Source: an uncultured Clostridia bacterium
GTDB lineage: Bacteria; Bacillota; Clostridia; Lachnospirales; Cellulosilyticaceae
Length of the DNA stretch: 64,000 nt
Reading direction: 5' to 3'
NCBI GenBank assembly: GCA_937981575.1
Contig: CALJNR010000028.1
Location: 53,689 to 117,688 of the forward strand
In this document: positions 7,621 to 17,253 of the stretch, piece after piece
Layout of the letters: every line of letters begins with the position of its first letter
Numbering within the stretch: the stretch's first letter is position 1
Program-made: the position numbers and the translations under genes
The notes under the pieces: generated by a model
What the model saw: only the letters and a program-made list of their open reading frames with translations
Databases searched by the model: none
What the model was told of the DNA's origin: nothing

Positions 7621-10600
7621 GTGAAAAAAGGTTTAAATAAACTCCTGCTAATCTTCAAAAATAGAATCTTTATTATGTTTGTAACCATATGTTTGATGTT
7701 TATTGTACTATTTTTTAAGTTCTATACGCTTCAGATTATCAATTATGATAAGTATTCAAATGATTTAAGAGCAAGTGTTCAAAGACAAATCGAAATTCCT
7801 GCTACCAGGGGGCTGATTTTTGACCGCTATGGACGTCCGCTTGCACTAAATAAACCAACAAATGTTTTGAAGTTTGATCAACAGGTTAGAATGAAAAAAA
7901 ATGAACTTAATAAGGTTCTTTTGGATGTTGTTCATGTTATAGAAAAAAATGGAGATACCTATATTGATAATGTTCCTATATCTAAGGAAGCTCCCTTTAA
8001 ATTCACAATGAATACTCAACATATTAAAAGCTTTATTTATACTATTCCCTATAGTGGGGAAGACCATCGGCAGGAGCTTCTTACTTATACGGCTGACGAA
8101 CTCATTACTTACTTAAAAAAACAATTTGAAATCAGTGATACTATCTCTGATCAAGATGCTAGAAAGATTATTGCACTCCGCGCCGAAATCTATAAACTAG
8201 CTTATTATAAATATAAGCTGGTGAATGTTGCCTTCAATATATCCGAACGGACTGTTAATGAAATAGAAGAAAATCATTCAAAGTTTCCTGGGGTTACAGT
8301 AGAGGTTGAGCCTATTAGGTACTATCCAGAATCTCAGCTTTTTGGAAATATACTTGGCTATACAAGGACTATAACAGATGCACAATACGAGCAATTTAAG
8401 AGTCTCGGATATGATAAAGATGACGTTGTAGGACAAGTAGGCATTGAACAGTCTATGGAGAAAGAACTGCGTGGAAAAAAGGGGAGCGAAATAGTTGAGG
8501 TGGATAATGTAGGCAGACGGGTACATACTATTACCCGTGAAGATCAAATACAAGGAAACAATGTATTTTTAACGATAGACCTGGATTTTCAGCGCGATAC
8601 CTATGAAAGTATAGAGAGAAGGCTGAGTGATGCCCTTATTGAAAGGCTGAAAGGTGGATCTAAATATGTTAAAGCCCTGAAAAGTAAGGAATTGATAATC
8701 TCACTTATTGAAAGTAATCAGCTAAGTATCGATAAGATGAAAATAGCCGCTCCATCAAGCAGTCAAAAGACAATATATGATAAATTATTTGCATCTTATG
8801 AAGAGATAGACACGCTTATAAGAAAAGATCTGACACTTAAAGAATTACTTATTCAATGGCTTGAGGAAGACTCTAATTATGTGACAGAAAAAGAGATCTT
8901 GCTGGCTATGCATGAACAGCAAAGTATTAAATTAAGTGACCAGACAATTAATGCGATAATACGAAATATGAAGGGAAGTAGTGAACAAATTCTTATTGAA
9001 CAGCTTGAAGAGGGACACTTAAAACCGAATCAATTAGCTGTGGACCCTTTTAGTGCGGCGGCAGTAGCTGTTGATGTTAATACAGGCGAAGTACTTAGCA
9101 TAGTAGGATATCCATCTTTTGACAGCAATGAAATGATTATGAACTTTAATCAGTATTATTCTATGCTTTTTGATGGTCTTGATAAGCGAAGCATGTTATG
9201 GAACAGAGCACTTATGACAACAAAAGCACCAGGTTCTACATTTAAGATGATCACTGGCATTGCAGGGCTTGAAGAAGGGGTTATTACCCCTTCAACTACG
9301 ATATTTGATACGGGAACTTTTACTAAAGCCGGTGAGCCTTATCCAAGATGCTGGGTATTGTCAAGATCAGGAGGCGGGCACGGCAATACAAACCTTTCCA
9401 GAGCGATTGAGGTATCGTGCAACTACTTTTTTTATGAAGTAGCTTACCGTTTAAGCCGCGGGGCAGTTAATCCGTATGTAAATATTGATACCTTAACTAA
9501 GTATGTACAAATATTTGGACTAGATCAGCCAACTGGCATTGAACTTGCCGAAACACCTCCAAATGTTTCAACCCCAAGAAATCTAGTGCAAAGAAAAGTA
9601 ACTGAAGGACTAAATGCCTTACGGGCTATGGACTCTGAAGGGACACTAAAACGCATAAATGATATTAAAGATAGTCTAAGTAAGGGGATTTATCCGGTCG
9701 TTGATTCAAGTAATGATAACATAGATGCACAGATAGACTATTTGATTCAATATGAACTTAAACGAAATTTAGAACCTATTCTTCAGCAAGCGCTTGCTGA
9801 ACAATATGATGAACTGCTGGGACAGTTCTATACAGAGATTGGTACTTATCTTACGGCTAATCGTAATGAAGCAATCAGTAATATTGTATCCGGCACGATG
9901 AATGATGTCTCCAAGAAATCTCTAAAGAGCAAGACCAAAGCCCATATGCTTTTGGAATTAGATAAGATGGTAGGAAGCGCTTCCGAAAAACAAATTAAAC
10001 AGATTGTTAATAGCGTTGATCCTAACAGTATTATGGATGCCTATGATCACGCTTATACGGTAGCTTACCGCAATGAAATCAGAAGAAATAACAGCAGTGA
10101 CATAGCCAAAGAACTTAATAAGCGTTTAGATGAGCTAGACAGCAAAAAAGACGAGTACAAAAAATATATTATGCTTAAGGTAAGACAAAATATTTTAAAC
10201 GCTATTGCCAATAATCTCCTGAGCGGAGCAGAACTTGACTGGACAGATGGACTTACTGTTCGTACAGCAATCGGACAAGGCAATAATGCTTTTTCACCAC
10301 TTCAGATGTCCCGTTATATAGCTGGATTAGCAAATGGAAAAAATACTTTTGATCTTAAGATTGTAAGTGGAATATTTGATAACAAAGAAACCACAGATTA
10401 TATACGTACAGGCATAAAAAATGTTAAAGCTATTGATGTATCAGAAAGTACAATAAGTGAAATTCATAAAGGGATGTTAGCTGTTACAAAAGGCAGGGAA
10501 GGAACAGCCAGAGGTGTATTCGATGATTTGCCTTTTGATGTGGCAGGCAAAACAGGAACGGCCCAAGAGGGTATTCATGAGCATAGTTGGTTTGTAGGAT

Positions 10601-10764
10601 TTGCACCCTATGACAAGCCGGATATTGCTGTTGTAGTAGCTATATATAATTCCGATGGACTTGGAAAATATGGTACGCTTATTGCTAAAGATATGCTGAT
10701 GAGTTATTTTAAGCTTAACAGTGAGCCAGAAAAAACTACTTTAGATAATACATTTATAGAATAG
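7621..10764 (+). CDS. mrdA: Penicillin-binding protein 2, class B transpeptidase, unusually long
   Basis: This elongasome D,D-transpeptidase crosslinks the side wall with RodA. It has a GTG start after GGGAGG, one N-terminal membrane helix (about 15-37) and a dimerisation domain (ATRGLIFDRYGRPLA). The transpeptidase motifs are STFK at S539, SCN at S599 and KTG at K977. At 1047 aa it is much longer than typical 600-700-aa PBP2. Extra charged helical segments lie before the SxxK (about 320-470) and, most strikingly, between SxN and KTG, which are 378 residues apart against about 160 in E. coli PBP2. All catalytic motifs are intact, and the tail motif AIGQGNNAFSPLQM is normal. Confidence 0.93.
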   Translation: MKKGLNKLLLIFKNRIFIMFVTICLMFIVLFFKFYTLQIINYDKYSNDLRASVQRQIEIPATRGLIFDRYGRPLALNKPTNVLKFDQQVRMKKNELNKVLLDVVHVIEKNGDTYIDNVPISKEAPFKFTMNTQHIKSFIYTIPYSGEDHRQELLTYTADELITYLKKQFEISDTISDQDARKIIALRAEIYKLAYYKYKLVNVAFNISERTVNEIEENHSKFPGVTVEVEPIRYYPESQLFGNILGYTRTITDAQYEQFKSLGYDKDDVVGQVGIEQSMEKELRGKKGSEIVEVDNVGRRVHTITREDQIQGNNVFLTIDLDFQRDTYESIERRLSDALIERLKGGSKYVKALKSKELIISLIESNQLSIDKMKIAAPSSSQKTIYDKLFASYEEIDTLIRKDLTLKELLIQWLEEDSNYVTEKEILLAMHEQQSIKLSDQTINAIIRNMKGSSEQILIEQLEEGHLKPNQLAVDPFSAAAVAVDVNTGEVLSIVGYPSFDSNEMIMNFNQYYSMLFDGLDKRSMLWNRALMTTKAPGSTFKMITGIAGLEEGVITPSTTIFDTGTFTKAGEPYPRCWVLSRSGGGHGNTNLSRAIEVSCNYFFYEVAYRLSRGAVNPYVNIDTLTKYVQIFGLDQPTGIELAETPPNVSTPRNLVQRKVTEGLNALRAMDSEGTLKRINDIKDSLSKGIYPVVDSSNDNIDAQIDYLIQYELKRNLEPILQQALAEQYDELLGQFYTEIGTYLTANRNEAISNIVSGTMNDVSKKSLKSKTKAHMLLELDKMVGSASEKQIKQIVNSVDPNSIMDAYDHAYTVAYRNEIRRNNSSDIAKELNKRLDELDSKKDEYKKYIMLKVRQNILNAIANNLLSGAELDWTDGLTVRTAIGQGNNAFSPLQMSRYIAGLANGKNTFDLKIVSGIFDNKETTDYIRTGIKNVKAIDVSESTISEIHKGMLAVTKGREGTARGVFDDLPFDVAGKTGTAQEGIHEHSWFVGFAPYDKPDIAVVVAIYNSDGLGKYGTLIAKDMLMSYFKLNSEPEKTTLDNTFIE

Positions 10765-10776
10765 AGGGGAAATGGT

Positions 10777-11466
10777 ATGTGTGAGGAAAATCTTGTTATC
10801 TTTAAAGGAACTGCAGATGGGATTGCGGTATTGTTAGATAACGAAGCAGATTTTGAAGAACTTATTAATTGTTTTAAAGAGAAACTTGAGTATTCTAAGA
10901 ATTTTTTTAAAGGATCCAGAGTAAGTATGCGTTTTAAAGGAAGGTCACTGACTAAAGATCAGCAGGATAGAATGCTGGCTTTGCTTGCAAATCAAAATAT
11001 TATTAATATTTCTTTTATGCATGATTTTGAGCATGAGCTGCCAAAAGAAAATGATAATTATTTACTTTGGATAAAAGATCAATTAGATAACGATTATGCG
11101 TCACTTACCCATTTTCACTATGGGATTGTAAGATCAGGCCATCATGTTGATTACTCAGGAAGTGTAGTTGTGCTTGGGGACGTGAATCCTGGTGGATTAG
11201 TTACGGCTGGAGGAAGTGTGATTATTCTGGGTGCACTCAAAGGAAAAGTACATGCAGGCTTGGATGCTGGTTATAAGCAGCCTTTTGTTGCAGCAAATGT
11301 TATGGAACCCATTCAAATTGGCATAAGAAACATTATTGCACAGTCGCCTAATAATGAATCTGCTTATAGTATAAGCAGTAATATGCTGCAAATAGCTTAT
11401 TTACATGAAGATCAAATTTATGTTGATCAAATTGATTCTAAAACATTAAATCATATGTTAAAATAA
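10777..11466 (+). CDS. minC: Septum site-determining protein MinC
   Basis: MinC inhibits FtsZ polymerisation away from midcell. The C-terminal half holds the right-handed beta-helix dimerisation domain with YSGSVVVLGDVNPGGLV and GSVIILGALKGKVHAG, which is diagnostic. The N-terminal domain (about 1-100) is more diverged. The length of 229 aa is normal. It lies 12 bases after the PBP2 gene and before minD. Confidence 0.93.
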   Translation: MCEENLVIFKGTADGIAVLLDNEADFEELINCFKEKLEYSKNFFKGSRVSMRFKGRSLTKDQQDRMLALLANQNIINISFMHDFEHELPKENDNYLLWIKDQLDNDYASLTHFHYGIVRSGHHVDYSGSVVVLGDVNPGGLVTAGGSVIILGALKGKVHAGLDAGYKQPFVAANVMEPIQIGIRNIIAQSPNNESAYSISSNMLQIAYLHEDQIYVDQIDSKTLNHMLK

Positions 11467-11501
11467 TAATTAAGAATACTAATATTATTGGGGGGCTAAA
11501 G

Positions 11502-12299
11502 ATGAGTCAAGTTATTGTAATCACTTCAGGCAAAGGTGGCGTTGGTAAAACAACTACTTCTGCAAATGTAGGAACTGCTTTAACATTATTAGGAAGGCAG
11601 GTAGTTTTAGTAGATGCGGATATCGGACTACGTAATTTAGATGTTGTAATGGGGCTTGAAAATAGAATTGTATATGATTTAGTTGATGTTGTGGAAGGCA
11701 GATGCAGACTTAAGCAAGCTCTTATTAAGGATAAACGTTTTGAAGGATTATTTTTACTTCCCGCTGCTCAGACGCGAGATAAAAATGCAGTTAGTCCAGA
11801 GCAGATGAAAAAACTTTGTGATACATTAAGAGAAGAATTTGATTATGTTATTTTAGATTGTCCTGCCGGAATAGAACAAGGCTTTAAAAATGCTATTGCA
11901 GGGGCTGATCGCGCATTAGTTGTGACAACACCTGAGGTTTCAGCGGTTAGAGATGCTGACCGTATTATTGGCTTATTAGAATCTAATGGCATTTCCAATA
12001 CCCAACTTATCATTAATCGTGTAAGGATGAATATGGTAAAACGTGGGGATATGATGGCTATGGATGATGTAGTTGAAATCCTTGCTATCGATTTAATAGG
12101 TGTTGTTCCGGATGATGAGAATATTGTAGTTTCTACTAACAGAGGAGAGCCAGCTGCAATTGAAGCAAATACTTTAGCTGGTAAAGCATTCAGAAATATT
12201 GCTGACCGTGTTGAAGGGAAAGAGATACCTTTTTTAGATTTAACAACAGGAAACAACTTTGTAGGAAAACTGAAAAAAGTTTTTGGGTTTGGCAATTAA
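11502..12299 (+). CDS. minD: Septum site-determining ATPase MinD
   Basis: MinD is a ParA-type membrane-binding ATPase that recruits MinC. The deviant Walker A motif GKGGVGKTTTSANVG, the switch region ADIGLRNLDVVMGLENR and LDCPAGIEQGF are all present. The C terminus (FVGKLKKVFGF) forms the amphipathic membrane-targeting helix. The length of 265 aa is typical. It is followed directly by minE, so this organism has the oscillating-type MinCDE set rather than the DivIVA/MinJ arrangement alone. Confidence 0.97.
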   Translation: MSQVIVITSGKGGVGKTTTSANVGTALTLLGRQVVLVDADIGLRNLDVVMGLENRIVYDLVDVVEGRCRLKQALIKDKRFEGLFLLPAAQTRDKNAVSPEQMKKLCDTLREEFDYVILDCPAGIEQGFKNAIAGADRALVVTTPEVSAVRDADRIIGLLESNGISNTQLIINRVRMNMVKRGDMMAMDDVVEILAIDLIGVVPDDENIVVSTNRGEPAAIEANTLAGKAFRNIADRVEGKEIPFLDLTTGNNFVGKLKKVFGFGN

Positions 12300-12318
12300 A
12301 TATAAGAGGGTGATAGGG

Positions 12319-12597
12319 ATGCTGGATTTTAATAGTTTATTTGGTAGAAAAAATAAATCAAGTTCGGTGGCGAAAGACAGATTAAAACTAGTACTCATTC
12401 ATGATAGGATTAACTGTTCTACTGAATTGTTGGAGATGATGAGAGCTGACATTTTAGCGGTAATATCAAAATATGTAGATATTGATGATGACTTTAACAT
12501 TGAGATCTCCAATATACAATGTGAAGAAGGCGGGAAAAAGTCTCCGGTATTATCGGCTAATATTCCGATTAAGAATCTTAAGAAAGTTAATAACTAA
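12319..12597 (+). CDS. minE: Cell division topological specificity factor MinE
   Basis: MinE stimulates MinD ATPase and drives pole-to-pole cycling. The chosen start is the ATG of MLDFNSLFGRKNKSS, which gives 92 aa and matches MinE N termini; it is preceded by an AGAGGGTGATAGGG site. An in-frame upstream ATG at 12283 overlaps minD and would add 12 unrelated residues, so it was set aside. The segment RLKLVLIHDR is the MinD-interacting helix/strand of the family. Confidence 0.93.
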   Translation: MLDFNSLFGRKNKSSSVAKDRLKLVLIHDRINCSTELLEMMRADILAVISKYVDIDDDFNIEISNIQCEEGGKKSPVLSANIPIKNLKKVNN

Positions 12598-12620
12598 TAT
12601 GTGGTGCAGGATTACTTCAT

Positions 12621-13769
12621 GTGAATACAGAAAGGATAAATATATTTCAAATGTCTATTACTAATTATTTTAAACGAATTGATATATGGCTTATACTGCT
12701 TATTACTGTACTAACAGCTATAGGGGTTTTGGCAATCAGCAGTGCAACAGCCTATTCAGGAGATGAAGGTTTAGTTAAAAAGCAGATTATTTCTTTTGTT
12801 ATAGGACTTGTACTTATGCTTGTTGTAATGAGTATAGACTATCACTTGCTAGGAGAGTGGTATCTCATGATTTATATAGTAACACTTCTTTTCCTAGTAG
12901 CTGTCTTCTTTATTGGCAAACATGTAAATGGTGCTGCAAGATGGATCATGATTGGGCCAATACAGATTCAGCCATCCGAATTTGCAAAAATATCAATGAT
13001 TTTATGTACAGCTAAACTTATCGATAAGTATCATAAAAAAATTAATGAATTATGGCCAATCTTAATTATCGGTATGTTTCAATTCGTTCCTTTTATTCTT
13101 ATTAATAGACAGCCAAATTTATCAACGAGTATTGTACTAATGATCATTTTAGTGATACAATTATTTGTAACAAAGTTAAATATGAAATATATATTGACAA
13201 CGATTGTTATTGGAGTAATCATTGTTGCTTCTGCTTTTGTATATATTGTCAGGGATCCAAACCAGAAGCTTATTGCTGATTATCAAAGAAACAGAATAGT
13301 AAACAAAATTAATGGGGGGGATAATTTAGCTGAAAGATATCAAACCAATCAAGCCATACATGCCATTGGTTCTGGTGGACTTGATGGGAAGGGTCTTTAT
13401 AAAGGATCTATTAGTCAGCTTAATTACCTGCCAGAATCCCATAATGATTTCATCATTGCAGTTGTTGGAGAGGAATTTGGTTTTATTGGTGCGACAATAG
13501 TCATTATTCTTGTCTTATTGCTTATTACAAGAGGGTTCTGGATTGCTCATAGTGCAGTAGATGATTTAGGTAAGTTTATAGTAGTAGGCTATATTGGCAT
13601 GATTGCCATGCAGTCTTTTGTAAATATGGGAGTTGTTACCGATTTACTCCCTAATACGGGAATTCCTATTCCATTTATAAGTGCTGGCGGAAGTTCTTTG
13701 TGGGCTAATATGATAGGTATGGGATTGGTTTTAAATGTTGCAATGTGTAAAGAAGAAACAATGTTCTAA
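12621..13769 (+). CDS. rodA: RodA/FtsW family peptidoglycan glycosyltransferase
   Basis: This SEDS-family enzyme polymerises glycan strands, probably with the PBP2 encoded upstream. About ten membrane helices are visible with the family signatures QIQPSEFAKISMIL and FIISAGGSS-like PIPFISAGGSSLWANMIGMG near the C terminus. The listed start is a GTG; an in-frame ATG at 12651 would remove ten residues, and neither has a perfect ribosome site. At 382 aa it matches RodA. The context with mre and PBP2 favours RodA over FtsW or SpoVE. Confidence 0.9.
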   Translation: MNTERINIFQMSITNYFKRIDIWLILLITVLTAIGVLAISSATAYSGDEGLVKKQIISFVIGLVLMLVVMSIDYHLLGEWYLMIYIVTLLFLVAVFFIGKHVNGAARWIMIGPIQIQPSEFAKISMILCTAKLIDKYHKKINELWPILIIGMFQFVPFILINRQPNLSTSIVLMIILVIQLFVTKLNMKYILTTIVIGVIIVASAFVYIVRDPNQKLIADYQRNRIVNKINGGDNLAERYQTNQAIHAIGSGGLDGKGLYKGSISQLNYLPESHNDFIIAVVGEEFGFIGATIVIILVLLLITRGFWIAHSAVDDLGKFIVVGYIGMIAMQSFVNMGVVTDLLPNTGIPIPFISAGGSSLWANMIGMGLVLNVAMCKEETMF

Positions 13770-13784
13770 AGGAGGTTTTATAAA

Positions 13785-14180
13785 ATGAATGTAGCACTAA
13801 TAGCCCATGATGCAAAGAAGAAACTTATGGAGAATTTTACGATTGCATATAGGCATATTTTGACTAAGCATACTTTATATGCGACTGGGACAACTGGGAG
13901 ACTTGTTGAAGAAGCTACTAACTTGAATATTTATAAGTATTTAGCAGGACACTTAGGCGGAGCGCAGCAGTTGGGGGCTCAGATTGCACATAATCAAGTT
14001 GATATGGTTATTTTCCTAAGGGATCCTGTGTCTCAAAAACCTCATGAGCCGGATTTAGGCAGTTTAGAAAGGTTGTGTGACATCCATAATATACCTATAG
14101 CGACTAACCTGGCAACTGCTGAGCTGCTTATTAAAGCATTAGAAAGAGGAGACTTAAGCTGGCGGGATATCATGAAATAA
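13785..14180 (+). CDS. mgsA: Methylglyoxal synthase
   Basis: This enzyme converts dihydroxyacetone phosphate to methylglyoxal and phosphate, a bypass of lower glycolysis under phosphate limitation. Motifs [29 protein letters not shown] and FLRDP are all present. The length of 131 aa is normal. The ATG has a strong AAAGGAGG site and lies 15 bases after rodA. It is the last gene before a terminator. Confidence 0.96.
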   Translation: MNVALIAHDAKKKLMENFTIAYRHILTKHTLYATGTTGRLVEEATNLNIYKYLAGHLGGAQQLGAQIAHNQVDMVIFLRDPVSQKPHEPDLGSLERLCDIHNIPIATNLATAELLIKALERGDLSWRDIMK

Positions 14181-14213
14181 AAGACTTCTTTAAGTTTAAG
14201 AGACTTTTTAGTC

Positions 14214-14237
14214 AAAAGACTTTTTTAAGTCTTTTTT
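14214..14237 (+). terminator. Rho-independent terminator of the mre-min-rodA-mgsA operon
   Basis: A perfect 9-bp stem AAAAGACTT/AAGTCTTTT with a TTTT loop runs into a T-tract, 33 bases after the mgsA stop. Confidence 0.85.
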
Positions 14238-14426
14238 ATTTTGCTGCGAGAATATAGAGAAACCACTATAAATCTTAAGTTCTTCATTGACTTAGAGTTA
14301 TTTCTACAAATAAGCACACAGCATGTATCTTATGAATAAATTAAACTCTAAACTGTGAAATCTATAGAATAAGTTTTTTACTTGTCCCATATATATAGTA
14401 TGAATAATTATTTTTGAGGTGATATT

Positions 14427-14684
14427 ATGAGAGAAGTGAAAAGAAAACGTCCATGGGAGACACAGATAGAAGAAACAGATAGTCATATGCTGAATACATT
14501 TTTTTATCAACTCATCTTAAGTACATTCATTATTATTGGTATTTTTATGGCCCTAAATACGGACAATAACAAGGAGATTAAATCGTTTATCAGCAGAGAA
14601 CTTACACGCAGCATACAGCTTGAAGATATTGAAACCTTTGTAAGTGATGTAAAATTTACAGTAGATCAATATATGAGCGAATAA
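14427..14684 (+). CDS. Small single-pass membrane protein, possible SpoIVFA remnant
   Basis: I do not recognise this 85-aa protein with certainty. It has a charged N terminus (about 1-22), one hydrophobic helix (about 24-42) and a charged helical tail (about 45-85). In Bacillus and many Clostridia the genes between the min locus and rplU include spoIVFA (an anchored M23-like protein) and spoIVFB (M50 protease). This product has the anchor-plus-stalk layout of a SpoIVFA N terminus but no LytM/M23 domain, and no spoIVFB follows. It may be a reduced SpoIVFA or an unrelated small protein. The ATG follows a GAGGTGA site. Confidence 0.6.
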   Translation: MREVKRKRPWETQIEETDSHMLNTFFYQLILSTFIIIGIFMALNTDNNKEIKSFISRELTRSIQLEDIETFVSDVKFTVDQYMSE

Positions 14685-14726
14685 AGATCAAAATACATTT
14701 ATAAACAACATATTACGGAGGATAAA

Positions 14727-16574
14727 ATGACACAAGTACGTTTGTCGGATTCAATTTTAAATCAGGTGGATAAACCTGCTAGATATATCGGTGGAGAACT
14801 CAACAGCTATAAGAAAGAAATAACAGAAAATATGATAAGGTTTGCTTTTTGTTTTCCAGATATTTATGAAGTTGGGATGAGTCATTTAGGCATGCAGATT
14901 CTTTATCACTTTTTTAATAAACGACAGGATGTTTATTGTGAAAGGGTATTTGCGCCTTGGAAGGATATGGAAGCCCTGATGCGGGTTAATAGCATACCGC
15001 TTTTTTCACTTGAGACCCATACTCCTTTAAAGGAATTTGACTTTTTAGGGTTTACACTTCAATATGAAATGAGTTATACCAATATACTTAATATGCTCGA
15101 GCTTGCAGGCATCCCTCTCTATAGTCATGAACGTCACGAGGATGGTCCGCTAATTATTGCCGGAGGGCCCTGCGCTTATAATCCAGAACCTTTAGCTCCA
15201 TTTATTGATATTTTTTATATTGGCGAAGGAGAGGTTTCATACGATCTGCTGTTTGATAAATATCAGCTCTGGAAAGCTTCTGGAGGAAGTAAAAAAGATT
15301 TTCTCGCACAACTTTTGGAAGTTGAGGGGCTGTACATCCCAGCTTTTTATGAAGAATCATATAATACTGATGGAACACTAAAAGCTAAAACACCTCTTCA
15401 TCCTTTGGCAAAAGAGCGTATCAGGAAAGTTATTGTTAAAAATATGGATGATGTATTTTATCCTGAAAAACAAGTTGTTCCTTGGATTCAAGCTGTCCAT
15501 GACCGCGTTACTTTAGAGATGTTTAGGGGGTGCATAAGAGGATGCAGATTTTGTCAGGCAGGGATGATTTATCGTCCAGTAAGACAAAAAAGTAAGCCTA
15601 TTCTTATGAAGCATGCTAAAAATCTTCTTCAGTCTACAGGGTATGAAGAAATTTCTTTGGCCTCACTAAGTACCAGCGATTATCAGGATCTTGAAAGTTT
15701 TTCAGAAGAGTTGATGGATCTATGCAGTAGTGAGCTTGTAAATATATCCCTGCCTTCACTTAGGGTAGATGCCTTTTCTGTTGATTTAATGAAAAGAGTA
15801 CAGGAAGTAAGAAAAAGCAGTCTAACCTTTGCTCCGGAGGCTGGGTCCCAAAGGTTGAGAGATGTAATTAATAAAAATATAACAGAAGAAGAAATACTAA
15901 ACGGCTGTAAGCTTGCTTTTGAAGGAGGATGGAATCGGGTTAAACTTTACTTTATGTTAGGGCTTCCTGGTGAAAATACTTCAGATGTTAAAGCAATTGC
16001 GGAGTTAGCTGAAAAAATTGTTGGGATTTACTACCAAATTGAAAAAGAAAAAAGGCAGGGGGCTATTCAGCTTGTTGTCAGCACATCATGTTTTGTTCCC
16101 AAACCTTTTACACCGTTTCAATGGGCTAGCCAAGATAGTGTAGAAAGTTTTATGGAAAAACACAATTTGTTGAAAAACACAATAACGCGCAGACAAATTA
16201 AATACAATCACCATGATGCCCAGACAAGTATTTTGGAAGCTGTTATTGCAAGGGGAGATAGAAGAGTTGCAAAGCTTATTGAGCGGGCATTTAGAAATGG
16301 GTGCACATTTGACAGCTGGGGAGAACATTTTAATTATGTAAAATGGCAGCAGGCTGCAAATGAGACAGGAATAGATTTTTCCTTTTATGCTAATCGTGAA
16401 AGAAGCTATGATGAATTACTGCCATGGGACCATATTGATATTGGAGTAAGCAAGAAGTTTTTAATTAATGAAAATGAAAAGTCCAAAGAATCTATTACAA
16501 CCCCTCATTGTAAAGAAAAGTGTTCTGGCTGTGGAATCAGCAAGTTTGAAGAAGGAGTATGCAATGAAAATTAG
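14727..16574 (+). CDS. TIGR03960 family B12-binding-type radical SAM protein
   Basis: A large radical SAM protein of 615 aa. The N-terminal region includes FCFPDIYEVGMSHLGMQ and IIAGGPCAYNPEPLAPFIDI, as in the cobalamin-binding-like domains of this family. The SAM cluster motif is RGCIRGCRFCQAG (CxxxCxxC). The C terminus ends in a Cys-rich knuckle (CKEKCSGCG). The family is always near a DUF2344 protein and RNase G in Clostridia, as here. The substrate is not established. It overlaps the next gene by 11 bases. Confidence 0.9.
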   Translation: MTQVRLSDSILNQVDKPARYIGGELNSYKKEITENMIRFAFCFPDIYEVGMSHLGMQILYHFFNKRQDVYCERVFAPWKDMEALMRVNSIPLFSLETHTPLKEFDFLGFTLQYEMSYTNILNMLELAGIPLYSHERHEDGPLIIAGGPCAYNPEPLAPFIDIFYIGEGEVSYDLLFDKYQLWKASGGSKKDFLAQLLEVEGLYIPAFYEESYNTDGTLKAKTPLHPLAKERIRKVIVKNMDDVFYPEKQVVPWIQAVHDRVTLEMFRGCIRGCRFCQAGMIYRPVRQKSKPILMKHAKNLLQSTGYEEISLASLSTSDYQDLESFSEELMDLCSSELVNISLPSLRVDAFSVDLMKRVQEVRKSSLTFAPEAGSQRLRDVINKNITEEEILNGCKLAFEGGWNRVKLYFMLGLPGENTSDVKAIAELAEKIVGIYYQIEKEKRQGAIQLVVSTSCFVPKPFTPFQWASQDSVESFMEKHNLLKNTITRRQIKYNHHDAQTSILEAVIARGDRRVAKLIERAFRNGCTFDSWGEHFNYVKWQQAANETGIDFSFYANRERSYDELLPWDHIDIGVSKKFLINENEKSKESITTPHCKEKCSGCGISKFEEGVCNEN

Positions 16575-17253
16575 ATTGAAGTTTACAAAACAAGGAGCAG
16601 TTAAATTTGTGGGACATTTAGATACAATGAGGTTATTCCAACGAGCCATTAAAGTAGCAAAAATTCCTGTAGCTTACTCACAGGGGTTTAATCCCCATTC
16701 ATTAGTTTATTTTGCAATGCCCTTGTCAGTAGGGGTAAGCAGCATGGCTGAATATATGGATATTGTGACACATACGGATATCAGTCCTGAAGAAGTTAAA
16801 AGACTTCTTAATGATATTTTAGTAGAAGGGATTGTTATAAAAGATGCATTTTTAGTAGAAGAGCACTCAGATTCGCTCATGAGCTTAGTTCATGCAGCTG
16901 CCTATGAAATAGATCTTCCGAAGCAAGATTTTTCTCATGAAGATATCAGTATACTTAAAGAGAGCCTAAAACAGGAAGAAATTATTACCCGTAAAAAAGG
17001 TAAAAAAGGGATGAAATCTGTCGATATAAAACCTATGATCTTAGATTTTTCCGTTGAAGAATTGCCAAACAGCCTAAAAATGTTTCTTAACGTATTGGCA
17101 GGCAGCAAAGAAAATTTAAGTCCGCAGCTTTTTTTAAAAGCTGTCTTGAAAGATGAAGAAGTTGAAAAAAAAGACATAGCTATTATGCGCAAAGAACTAT
17201 ATACGTATGATAGTGACTATATTGCACTAGACTGCTATAGGAGAAAAAAATGA
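16564..17253 (+). CDS. TIGR03936/DUF2344 family protein
   Basis: The product (229 aa from the ATG of MKIRLKFTKQGAVKFVGHLD) belongs to the DUF2344 family that partners the upstream radical SAM protein. The conserved LDTMRLFQRAIKVAKIP and SQGFNPHS motifs are visible. The start was chosen because the GAAGGAG site lies just before it and it gives the family N terminus; an upstream in-frame ATG at 16468 is inside the radical SAM gene. The two genes overlap by 11 bases and the stop overlaps rng by 4, so all three are coupled. The function is unknown, though tRNA or rRNA processing is suspected from context. Confidence 0.88.
   Translation: MKIRLKFTKQGAVKFVGHLDTMRLFQRAIKVAKIPVAYSQGFNPHSLVYFAMPLSVGVSSMAEYMDIVTHTDISPEEVKRLLNDILVEGIVIKDAFLVEEHSDSLMSLVHAAAYEIDLPKQDFSHEDISILKESLKQEEIITRKKGKKGMKSVDIKPMILDFSVEELPNSLKMFLNVLAGSKENLSPQLFLKAVLKDEEVEKKDIAIMRKELYTYDSDYIALDCYRRKK

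Noticed and set aside
12283..12318. Upstream in-frame start for minE
   Set aside because: It overlaps the end of minD and adds residues absent from MinE proteins, while the ATG at 12319 has a good ribosome site.
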